A DNA stretch of 64,000 bases from JABDMH01 sp965223165. Lineage in GTDB: Bacteria; Bacteroidota; Bacteroidia; Chitinophagales; Saprospiraceae. The position numbers and the translations under genes are program-made. The notes beneath the pieces were generated by a model. It was not told the origin of the DNA and did no database searches. It saw nothing but the letters and a program-made list of their open reading frames with translations. Location: contig CBDCVQ010000011.1 in the NCBI GenBank assembly GCA_965223165.1, forward strand, positions 248,001 to 312,000, written 5' to 3'. This document shows positions 34,393 to 42,752 of this stretch, in pieces; position 1 is the stretch's first letter, and each line of letters starts with the position of its first letter.

Positions 34393-37308
34393 ATGGCTGG
34401 ACGCACGAGTAGGTATGGAAATAAGGCAATCTTTCTAGGACTAGCATTGGCGACCATCTATGGCATGATAGCCTGGCGGACGCATATCGAACCACACGCT
34501 CAGACCTGGGGAAAGGCCTTTCTGGAAGCCCAGCAGCGCGTGGCTGCTCATGACGAAACGGCAAGGATCCAAGTGATCGAAGCGTTTGAAGCCCAGTATC
34601 CGATCCTCAGCGATTGGCTCATGCAAGATCAGTCGGATGATTGGCATCGCGCCTTTGATGCCAAGGACCAATCGGCTGCAGACCAGCGCATGCACAAAGT
34701 ACTCGCAGATATCGGTCAGCGAGGTGGAAAAGTGGCTGATCTGGAGGAGCGTCTACAGAAAGTGGGCCTTGACGGTGCCGCAAGGACCAAGCTCTACATC
34801 GATGCCTGTGAACGGAGGAGAGGTCTTCGCCTCCAAGGGCTGTCACAGGATCATCGCCAGCTGCTGTTTGCCCAGCATCATAACTTTAAAATGTCCTTTA
34901 TCGGATACACCGAGGGCCTTTCGGACGCTCGGCATGAGCGCTTTTTTAAACCAGGCACCAAGCTCACCCTGCTCACCTTGGACGGATTGTATGCGGAGAC
35001 GAAAGTCCTTTTGGATGATCCGTACGGTATGATGCGGGATGTTGATGTCCGGGCCGACGGCGCAAAAGCGCTGTTTGCATGGAAAAAGTCCGACCGTCTC
35101 GATGATTACCACATCTACGAGTATGACCTGGCCTCTGGACAGCTGAGCCAGTTGACCAGCGGTCTGGGGCGAGCCGACTATGAACCGGTATACCTGCCCG
35201 ATGGCGACATCATCTTTGCCTCCACCCGTCCCGAGCAAAGCGTGCCCTGCTGGTGGACCGAGATCAGCAATCTGTACCGGATGAATGCGGAGGGCCGATA
35301 TATCCGCAGGCTAGCCATCGACCAAGTACATACCCTATATCCGCAAGTGTTGGAGAACGGGCGGATCATCTATACCCGGTGGGACTATAGCGACCGCGGC
35401 CAAAACTATCCGCATCCCCTCTTTAATATGAATCCGGATGGAACGGATCAACGGGCCTTCTATGGCGCCAACTCCTGGTTTCCTACTTCCCTGCTCCATG
35501 CCCGTAGCATTCCAGGATCGCACCGGGTGATGGCCATTGCTGCCGGGCACCACACCCGACAACATGGCAAACTTGTCATCCTGGATACCGATGAAGGTCG
35601 GGACGAGGGCAAGGGGATGCACTTTATCGCGCCCAAGCGGCAAGTGCCCTATGAAAGGGTGGATGTAGCTCAACAGACCGGCGACCAATTCAGATACCCT
35701 TATCCACTCAATGAGTCTGAGTTTCTGGTGAGCTTCTTGCCAGAGCGCGCAGGCGAAAAATATCCCAAATACGCCGACGATGCCGTCTACGGATTGTACT
35801 GGATGGATGTCGACGGCAATCGGGAACTCCTGTACCTCGACCATGAGATCTCTGTCGGCCGCATGGTCCCCCTCCGCAAGCCCAATGGCCCACAGGTGGT
35901 GCCCGATACGGTAGACTATCAGCAGAAAACCGGATACTACTACGTACATGATGTGTACGAAGGCATTGGACTGGAAGGCATTGCCAGGGGCTCGGCCAAG
36001 AAGATCCGGGTGGTCCGGCTAAACTACCGGGCCGCCGGCGTAGGCCAGAGCAGAAACGAAGGCGAGGGCGGACGCTCGCTGAACAGCAGCCCTGTCGCCA
36101 TCGGCAATGGCTCTTGGGACATCAAAGAAATCTTGGGGGATGTGGACATTCATGCCGACGGTTCTGCCCTGTTTGAAGTGCCGGCCATGGAATCCATCTA
36201 TCTGCAGGTCCTGGACAAAGAAGGCCGCGTCATCCAGACCACCCGTACGTGGGACACAGTCAGACCAGGGGAGCGCAAGGGATGCGTCGGTTGCCATGCC
36301 AAGGAAAATGCCAATTTCTATCCCTTTGCTAAGGAGAATACCTTGGCGTGGAACCAAAAACCGCAGCAGTTACAGCCCTTCTATGGCGAGACCCGGGGCT
36401 TTAGCTTCATCAAAGAAATCCAACCGATCCTTGACAGTAAATGCATCAGTTGTCACGATGGAAGTCAAGCAGGAGTGATGAGTCTCCTCGGCACGATGAA
36501 GAGCCACGGCACCCTGGAAAAGAGAACCTGGAGCGAGGCTTATCTCAACCTGACCCATGCCAAGATCGGGCAACGGAAAAACGACACATTTTACAGTGGG
36601 CAAACGGATCATCCCGTGGTCAATTGGATCAGCAAAATGTCCAAGCCGACGGAGCTGGCACCGTATTCCTTTGGTGCGGCCACCAGCAAGATGATGCATA
36701 TGCTGGAGGCGGGTCATCACGGAGTAGAGCTCAGCACCGAGGAGCTACACAAGATGTATGCCTGGCTGGATCTGCTGGTTCCATTCATCGGCGAATATCG
36801 CGAAGCAAACGATTGGACAGATGCCGAGATGGCCTACTACAACTACTACGAACACAAGCGTGGCGAACACTATGCCGAAGAAGTCGCCGCCATCGAGGAC
36901 TGGATTGCGTCCAAAGCAGGTCCCAGCGGCCATGACGCTGCCTCCGTGGGCGCGGCAGAAGGCTACGGCCAACTGGAACCGACTGCCGTCATGATTGACG
37001 GGAACAGGTTGGAGATCACCTTCTCTGAAGAAGTGATGATCGATCGCCTACACTTTGCTGCGCCGCACACCGCGAAGGGCAGATCTTGGACCGTCATGGC
37101 GGCATCGAGTGCACCTAAGCAGTCACTGACGGCGGCAGAAGATGGCAAGGTGAATCACGTCTTTGCCAAGCCCTTTCCGACCCAGCGCTTGCAGATAGAG
37201 GGTGATATGATCTCGGTGGTTAAGGATCTGTCGATCTGGGGCACGGCGCTTCGGCTACTGCCAAATCACGAAGCGCATCATCCCTACCTCCAGTTGGCGG
37301 ATGAGTGA
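34393..37308 (+). CDS. Hydrazine-synthase-alpha-like c-type cytochrome/propeller protein
   Basis: 971 residues with an N-terminal membrane anchor or signal (about 11-28). The middle is a propeller with PDGDIIFASTRPEQ, LYRMNAEGRYIRRLAIDQ, YPQVLENGRIIYTRWDYSDRG and a DADGSALFEVPA-like element (HADGSALFEVPAMESIYLQ). That layout is typical of the HZS_alpha family found in Planctomycetes and Bacteroidota. Two haem-c sites are visible: Cys631-V-G-C-H and Cys684-I-S-C-H. The C-terminal part resembles a small beta domain. Anammox hydrazine synthesis is not implied; relatives often sit beside sulfatase genes, as here. The function is unknown, possibly a periplasmic redox or glycan-oxidising protein. 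The promoter lies in the 100-bp divergent gap. Confidence 0.75.
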   Translation: MAGRTSRYGNKAIFLGLALATIYGMIAWRTHIEPHAQTWGKAFLEAQQRVAAHDETARIQVIEAFEAQYPILSDWLMQDQSDDWHRAFDAKDQSAADQRMHKVLADIGQRGGKVADLEERLQKVGLDGAARTKLYIDACERRRGLRLQGLSQDHRQLLFAQHHNFKMSFIGYTEGLSDARHERFFKPGTKLTLLTLDGLYAETKVLLDDPYGMMRDVDVRADGAKALFAWKKSDRLDDYHIYEYDLASGQLSQLTSGLGRADYEPVYLPDGDIIFASTRPEQSVPCWWTEISNLYRMNAEGRYIRRLAIDQVHTLYPQVLENGRIIYTRWDYSDRGQNYPHPLFNMNPDGTDQRAFYGANSWFPTSLLHARSIPGSHRVMAIAAGHHTRQHGKLVILDTDEGRDEGKGMHFIAPKRQVPYERVDVAQQTGDQFRYPYPLNESEFLVSFLPERAGEKYPKYADDAVYGLYWMDVDGNRELLYLDHEISVGRMVPLRKPNGPQVVPDTVDYQQKTGYYYVHDVYEGIGLEGIARGSAKKIRVVRLNYRAAGVGQSRNEGEGGRSLNSSPVAIGNGSWDIKEILGDVDIHADGSALFEVPAMESIYLQVLDKEGRVIQTTRTWDTVRPGERKGCVGCHAKENANFYPFAKENTLAWNQKPQQLQPFYGETRGFSFIKEIQPILDSKCISCHDGSQAGVMSLLGTMKSHGTLEKRTWSEAYLNLTHAKIGQRKNDTFYSGQTDHPVVNWISKMSKPTELAPYSFGAATSKMMHMLEAGHHGVELSTEELHKMYAWLDLLVPFIGEYREANDWTDAEMAYYNYYEHKRGEHYAEEVAAIEDWIASKAGPSGHDAASVGAAEGYGQLEPTAVMIDGNRLEITFSEEVMIDRLHFAAPHTAKGRSWTVMAASSAPKQSLTAAEDGKVNHVFAKPFPTQRLQIEGDMISVVKDLSIWGTALRLLPNHEAHHPYLQLADE

Positions 37309-37341
37309 GGAGGGCACCGCGGTCAGGCTCCACGATAGCGA

Positions 37342-38106
37342 TTACCGTCCTAGCCAGCCGCCATCCACCGGTACGATCGAACCATGCATATAGTCTGACG
37401 CCTGCGAAGCGAGAAAGACGGCGACCCCCTTTAGATCATCTGCCCGGCCCCAGCGGCCAGCCGGAATGCGATCCAAGATCTGCTGGTTTCGAATCGGGTC
37501 TTTTCGAATGCCTGCTGTGACCTGGGTGGCCAGGTAGCCCGGCGCGATCGCATTGACGTTGATACCCTTGGCGGCCCACTCATTGGCGAGTGCCTTGGTC
37601 AGGCCTGCGACCCCGCTTTTGGCAGCGGTGTAGGAGGCTACCTTCAGCCCACCCTGAAAAGACAGCATCGACGCCATGTTAATGATCTTGCCTCTGCCCT
37701 TCCCTTCGAAATGGTTGGCAGCTGCTTGCGATAGATAAAAGACACTGTTTAGGTTGATTTGGAGCACCTGCTCCCAGTCCTGCTCGGATACTTCCATGCT
37801 GGAATCACGTCGGATGATACCGGCGTTATTCACCAAAATATCCAAGTCGCCCAGGTGTTTGACCGCTTCTTGCACCAAGTGATTGGCTCCCGCCCGATTG
37901 AGCTTCATCAGATCGGACTTGTGCTTGTGGCAGCGCCCACCCAAAGCCAGGATGGCAGCTTCCGTCTCCGTACAGTCTTCGATATCGATCAAAAAAAGTC
38001 GAGCGCCCGCCTCTGCCAGCCCTATAGCAATGCCCTGGCCCAAACCCCGGGCGGCTCCCGTGACCAAAGCCACGCGGCCGCGTAGCGAGAACTGCTGTAG
38101 GACCAC
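37342..38106 (-). CDS. Short-chain dehydrogenase/reductase (KduD-like)
   Basis: 254 residues from a GTG at 38106, which lies 4 bp after the stop of the upstream cupin gene; the longer frame to 38253 would run through the cupin gene. Motifs: TGAARGLGQG (cofactor loop), NNAG, catalytic Ser in INMASMLS, and YTAAKSG with Tyr and Lys. The C-terminal GYLATQVTAGIR, GRWGRADDLKGVAVFLAS and VDGGWLGR are typical of 2-deoxy-gluconate/2-keto-3-deoxygluconate dehydrogenases. It probably oxidises a uronate-derived sugar acid with NAD in the cytoplasm, fitting with glycan use, but substrate assignment is inference. Confidence 0.88.
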   Translation of the reverse strand: MVLQQFSLRGRVALVTGAARGLGQGIAIGLAEAGARLFLIDIEDCTETEAAILALGGRCHKHKSDLMKLNRAGANHLVQEAVKHLGDLDILVNNAGIIRRDSSMEVSEQDWEQVLQINLNSVFYLSQAAANHFEGKGRGKIINMASMLSFQGGLKVASYTAAKSGVAGLTKALANEWAAKGINVNAIAPGYLATQVTAGIRKDPIRNQQILDRIPAGRWGRADDLKGVAVFLASQASDYMHGSIVPVDGGWLGR

Positions 38107-38110
38107 TCGA

Positions 38111-38602
38111 TCAGCGGATGAACTGCTCAACAAAATTCTCCCCCAGGCCCACTGATCGGTAATGCTCCATGCACATTTCGATCTTGGTAAAGACATCTTC
38201 ATACCCAATGGCCTTTCCGTCCTCATCGACATAGACCATGGCCCCATTGACATTAAACATGGTGATCATCTCATCGTCGCTGTCCACCACCAGGGTGTGC
38301 GTCTCCCCAGGGGGCTCAAACAGAAATTTTCCCGGCGATGCAATGAAATCGTGCTCCAGGTAGTGCCAGTGGCCCTTGATCACATAACCATATACGGGAG
38401 CAGGATGCCGGTGACGGCTGAGTATGCCGGAACGACGCACCCGGAGCAAGTTGAACCACCCTCCCCCGACGGTATCCAAGAATAAGGGCCGGAACCATAT
38501 GTTGGGGGCCTGGGGCACCCAGATGCGTTCATCTTCCGGAATGGCCTCAAAAATCATATCTGACTTGGCAAACGGAGGCAGGGACCAGGCAGTCTTTCCC
38601 AT
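38111..38602 (-). CDS. Cupin, 2,4'-dihydroxyacetophenone dioxygenase-like
   Basis: 163 residues. The metal-site motif is RSGILSRHRHPAPVYGYVIKG, with two His and a downstream His in GETHTLV. WVPQAPNIWFRPLFLDTVGGGWFNLLRV precedes it, the layout of the ChrR-like cupin family annotated as 2,4'-dihydroxyacetophenone dioxygenase. In many genomes this family pairs with an SDR, as here (4-bp spacing, same strand), and the dioxygenase label is likely only nominal. A role in modifying a sugar acid or aromatic group is inferred from the partner. The start at 38602 gives MGKTAWSLPPF. Confidence 0.82.
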   Translation of the reverse strand: MGKTAWSLPPFAKSDMIFEAIPEDERIWVPQAPNIWFRPLFLDTVGGGWFNLLRVRRSGILSRHRHPAPVYGYVIKGHWHYLEHDFIASPGKFLFEPPGETHTLVVDSDDEMITMFNVNGAMVYVDEDGKAIGYEDVFTKIEMCMEHYRSVGLGENFVEQFIR

Positions 38603-38846
38603 GGGTAGTATCCTGATTGATGATGACCTGCAAGATAGCTAATTGATGCCGATGCCTGCCACCCAGCATATGCCCTGCAGAAGTGTGCGTGACCGATGTA
38701 TCTTTGTGCCAACGTATGTATTATGTGATTCCATATTCCCGGCGCTGCGGCACCAAATGTCAGATCCCCTGGTCACATGGAAGTGGAGCTCTTCCAGTAT
38801 GGGGCTGTCGCCGGTCCGATTGCATCATTCATCTAAGTGCTAAGCC

Positions 38847-41732
38847 ATGATCATTCGCGACGAGGCACCAAAGGCTCGCCATTTGTCCAAGGTGATTTGG
38901 CTGCTAGTGCCAGTGGCCCTGGCCTTCTTGGTGACATCAGACCGGAAGGTGCCGATGGATCACATGCTGGAACAACCACAGGAGCCCGAAATTCTTTTTC
39001 TCAATACGCTCGAGCAGCACAACGAATCACATTTCATAGCAGGCAACTACCATTTTGAGGGTGCCGCTTGGCGTACGGATAGCATTGCCCGGTCGGAGCC
39101 ATATTCGATCGAGCTCAACAAAGATCAGATCTACGGGCTGACGACCGTATTCACCCCCACCAACTACTCGACGACCTATCGTCTCAGCGCCTGGCGATAC
39201 AATCCCATGCAGGTAGATTCGTGGCTGGTAGCCTCTGCCGCAGACGCTAATGACTTTTATCTCGCCATCAAAGAAAGCTCCCAGGAGGACGAAGCCGGCT
39301 GGGAGTTGCTCGAGATGTTCTTTCAGATCCCCGATGGCCTGGATCACATCAAACTGTACTGCTATGCCGGAGGCGATGGCGCCTCCGTCTATTTTGATGA
39401 TTTTCAACTGGAATCCATTGATTATTCAGACATCGCCGATTCGGTCAATATCGCCGAAATCAACTTGGAGTTGTCGGGGATGGACCTGGAAAAGCTGCAG
39501 GCCAAACGGGATGCTGCCTGGGCCAAAGGCGTCCTGGTCACCGAGGATGACGACTGGGTGTCGGGCAAGCTGACCACGGGAGACCAATCGATGCCGATCA
39601 AACTGAGGCTGAAGGGAGACTGGCTCGACCACCTCAAGGGCCGGAAATGGTCTTATCGGGTGAAGGTTAGAAAGGAAAACGCCCTATGGGGCATGAAGAC
39701 CTTTAATCTGCAGCGGCCAGAGACCCGGGGTTTCCTGCGAGAGTGGATCTATCACTACTGGTTGGAGCAAGAAGACGTACTGACCACCCGGTATCGATTT
39801 GTCCTGGTCAAGATCAATGACCAGTCCATGGGCCTTTATGCTATGGAGGAGCACTTTGAGAAGGAGCTGGTCGAATCAAGGAATCGTCGTGAAGGACCGA
39901 TCCTCAAGTTTAATGAAGACTCATTTTGGGCCAGCGTGCTGCGCCAATTTGAATCTGAAGGGAAAAATCAATTATCCCTGCCAAACACGAAGAAGGATGC
40001 TTTGCATGCCGCCGATGTGGCCGCGTTCAAAGAGTCCACCATCGCCGCTAAGCCCGATCTGAGTAAGCAATTCGTTCGCGCCGTGGAATTGATGAAGGGG
40101 TACAAGGATGGGACAGACACCTTAAGTCGGCTATTGGATGCAGAGCGCCTGGGCAAGTATCTAGCGATCATAGATGTGACCGGTGCCTACCATAGCTTGA
40201 CCTGGCATAACCAGCGCTGGTACTATGATCCATTGGCCGACCATCTGGAGCCGGTGGGATATGATGGGTTTACAGAGGCCGAGCCTATACTACATGCGGG
40301 ATCTACTTTTCTGGTGGACGAGGTCTTCCGACAAAAGGCTGAATCCTTCGAACCCTACCATCACCTTTTCCGTGATGCCCGGATACTGGAGAGCTATGTG
40401 CGACACCTCCGGCTCTTTACCGATGATGATTATCGCCGCAACCTGTTTGAGCCGCTGCTAGCGCAGATCGATCTTTACGGACAACTATTTCGGTACGAAT
40501 ATCCTCGGTACAGCTTTGACCTGGAAGAGTACCGTACCCGGTCGGCAAGGATCAGATTATCGCTTCAACCCTATCCAGGTCAAAGCCTGCTGGTGCGCCA
40601 GGACGAGCAATCGCGGGCATTGCTCGTGGACAATCGGCATCATTTGCCTATGAAGATCCTACAGGGTTATGACATCGCCAATCGTCCGGTAGCCATCGAG
40701 CCCGTCCTCATTTATCCCAATGTATTAGAGACTATACCCACGATCATCCGGAGCCAGAGATCGGTCGCGGAAGTATCCTATACGGTGCCAGGCCTCGATT
40801 CGATCTTTCGACAGCCGGTCATCAAGACCTCGATGGTCCGGCTTAGCGACGAGACCAAACCCAGCGTTGAGGACCATCCACTCTGCCGCATCGTTGACAA
40901 TCAAGTGATCCTCCGAAGTGGTGCCACCGATCGGTCGATCGTGATAGGCCCGGGACGGGAGGTGGTCATACCCGCGGGTACCGTACTGGACCTCCACGAC
41001 AACGCCTACCTGATATCGGCTTCACCTGTGCTGGCACAGGGGCAAGAAGATCAACCGATTCGGATACACTCCAGCGATGGCACGGGTGCCTTGCTCATCA
41101 GGGACGCAGCAGCGACATCCCAATTTAAGTACGGCCAATTTGACGGGCTAGGGCGAGTCGATCAAAATGGGTTCGTGCTTACCGGTGGCTTCACCTGCTA
41201 CGAAACAAAGGTGGACATCTCGCACTGTATTTTTAGCAACAGCAAGCAAGAGGACGCACTCAACCTCGTGCGTAGTGAGTTTGACCTAGCCGATTGTCTT
41301 TTTCAAAACACTGCTTTTGACGCCCTAGATGTGGACTTCTCTCGCGGATCTATCCGAGGCTGCATTTTCAGAGATACCGGCAATGATGCGATGGACTTTT
41401 CCGGCAGTACCGTGGACATCGCCGAATGCCAAATGTCAAACATTGGCGACAAGGGGATCTCTGTTGGTGAGAAATCCACGGTCTCGGCCAGTGACATTGA
41501 CATTGCTGTGGCTGTCACCGGGGTGGCATCCAAGGACTACTCCGACCTGGTGGTCAAAGGTCTGAAGCTGACCGACGTCACCACGGGCTTGACTGCCTTT
41601 CGCAAAAAGGAAACGTACGGTCCTGCCCGCATCACGGTCGAAGGACTGACCGAAGAAAATGTAAAGCACCTGCATATTATTGAGGCGGGCTCTTCCCTGA
41701 CGTTGGATAACGTGACCGTAGCCACCAACTAA
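38847..41732 (+). CDS. CotH kinase-like protein with C-terminal beta-helix
   Basis: 961 residues with an N-terminal membrane segment (about 16-32). A carbohydrate-binding-like beta-sandwich follows (about 45-190, ending YFDDFQLESI). The CotH-type atypical kinase domain (about 200-540) holds IKLRLKGDWLDHLKGRKWSYRVKVR, LREWIYHYWLEQEDVLTTRY, LYAMEEHFEKELVESRN, IIDVTGAYHSLTWHNQRWYYDP and DHLEPVGYDGF. The C-terminus (from about 700) is a right-handed beta-helix with short repeats such as DLADCLFQNTAFDALDVDFS and VDIAECQMSNIGDKGISVGE. CotH proteins phosphorylate exported proteins; the beta-helix could bind or cleave polysaccharide. The start at 38847 gives MIIRDEAPKARH. Confidence 0.82.
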   Translation: MIIRDEAPKARHLSKVIWLLVPVALAFLVTSDRKVPMDHMLEQPQEPEILFLNTLEQHNESHFIAGNYHFEGAAWRTDSIARSEPYSIELNKDQIYGLTTVFTPTNYSTTYRLSAWRYNPMQVDSWLVASAADANDFYLAIKESSQEDEAGWELLEMFFQIPDGLDHIKLYCYAGGDGASVYFDDFQLESIDYSDIADSVNIAEINLELSGMDLEKLQAKRDAAWAKGVLVTEDDDWVSGKLTTGDQSMPIKLRLKGDWLDHLKGRKWSYRVKVRKENALWGMKTFNLQRPETRGFLREWIYHYWLEQEDVLTTRYRFVLVKINDQSMGLYAMEEHFEKELVESRNRREGPILKFNEDSFWASVLRQFESEGKNQLSLPNTKKDALHAADVAAFKESTIAAKPDLSKQFVRAVELMKGYKDGTDTLSRLLDAERLGKYLAIIDVTGAYHSLTWHNQRWYYDPLADHLEPVGYDGFTEAEPILHAGSTFLVDEVFRQKAESFEPYHHLFRDARILESYVRHLRLFTDDDYRRNLFEPLLAQIDLYGQLFRYEYPRYSFDLEEYRTRSARIRLSLQPYPGQSLLVRQDEQSRALLVDNRHHLPMKILQGYDIANRPVAIEPVLIYPNVLETIPTIIRSQRSVAEVSYTVPGLDSIFRQPVIKTSMVRLSDETKPSVEDHPLCRIVDNQVILRSGATDRSIVIGPGREVVIPAGTVLDLHDNAYLISASPVLAQGQEDQPIRIHSSDGTGALLIRDAAATSQFKYGQFDGLGRVDQNGFVLTGGFTCYETKVDISHCIFSNSKQEDALNLVRSEFDLADCLFQNTAFDALDVDFSRGSIRGCIFRDTGNDAMDFSGSTVDIAECQMSNIGDKGISVGEKSTVSASDIDIAVAVTGVASKDYSDLVVKGLKLTDVTTGLTAFRKKETYGPARITVEGLTEENVKHLHIIEAGSSLTLDNVTVATN

Positions 41733-41757
41733 GCGAGAGACCGGCCGGTACCATCAC

Positions 41758-42628
41758 CTAATACTGAGAAATAAAGGAGAGTATGGGGTCAAAGGACCAA
41801 GTCAGGTCACCTTGCTCCTCGTGCCAGGTCAATAGCAGAATGGAGTCGGCCTCCATACCTTTATGGATATCCAGTCCACTACCGAGAAAGCGGATGTTCT
41901 CCGCCTGAAAATGAGCAAAAGCCGATACCCGCTGTCCGAAATCGCCCGCGATCACCGTCACCTGTTTGCCCGCCTGAGCCACCGCTTCCAACTGCGGCCA
42001 CACAGATAGCTCGAAGGAGATCGAGTCTCCCGTACAACCATTGACCCATATGCTATGCCTGGCGTTGGCTGCCTGCGCGAGTCCCTGCTTTTCCAGAAAG
42101 GCCGTCCAGACCGCATGATGACTCATCACCAAAAGCGCTTCAAACGATCCAGGATCTTCCAGCGCCTCCCGGATCACGGCTGCCTGTTGGTCCATCAGGT
42201 CACAATCCATCAGCTCGTCGGTATTGAGCACGAGAATCCTTAATCCCCGATAGTCGTCATAATAGAAAGAAGGTCGACCGGTGAAATCTGTGATCAGCTC
42301 CAGATTGCCGTTGCGTCTGTCATGGTTTGCCCAGCGACCAGTGGGTATTCGGATCGGAGAGGTCAAACAGATCGTCCAGATAGGCGAGCGTAGCCGGGTC
42401 CTTGGTGGTCTCCACACATAGATCTCCTCCGAGCAGTCGCACGTCAAACTGGTCAAACGCGACGGCCTCTATCCGTCCGTCTATTCTATCCTCGGTCCCA
42501 GGCTGATAGATATGGCCCAAGAAGAGAATCTGCCCCGCCTTCAGTGTCTGATCATTCTCCTTGTCACATCCCGAACAGACCAAAAGTAGGCCCACGAGAG
42601 ATGCCATCATTGTCCGAAAAATATCCAT
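41758..42628 (-). pseudogene. Secreted metallophosphoesterase lipoprotein, one-base frameshift
   Basis: The first frame from 42628 has a lipoprotein signal (MDIFRTMMASLVGLLLVCSGC) and the motif LLGGDLC, the GD metal site of the calcineurin-like family. It breaks after NTHWSLG. The second frame resumes exactly at the expected next motif NHDRRNGN (giving GNHD), then has VMSHHAVWT and VIAGDFGQRV, the remaining metal-site motifs. The break maps to TTT on the plus strand at 42326-42328; removing one T restores a 289-residue protein. Both halves are otherwise well conserved, so the damage is very recent or an artefact. If intact, it would hydrolyse phosphoester bonds at the cell surface. Confidence 0.78.
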
Positions 42629-42752
42629 TTAAACTAAAGTCTCCTGCCCTGGCAGTATTTCAAATCCACAAGCTAAATCATTCCCATCATCTGACAAAGG
42701 TAGGCGGTGGATGAAAGCAGGCTCGAACAACCGCCGATACCGACGCTGGGGG

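Noticed and set aside
37342..38253. Longer SDR reading starting at 38253
   Set aside because: It would overlap the cupin gene by over 140 bp; the GTG at 38106 gives a normal SDR length and clean spacing.
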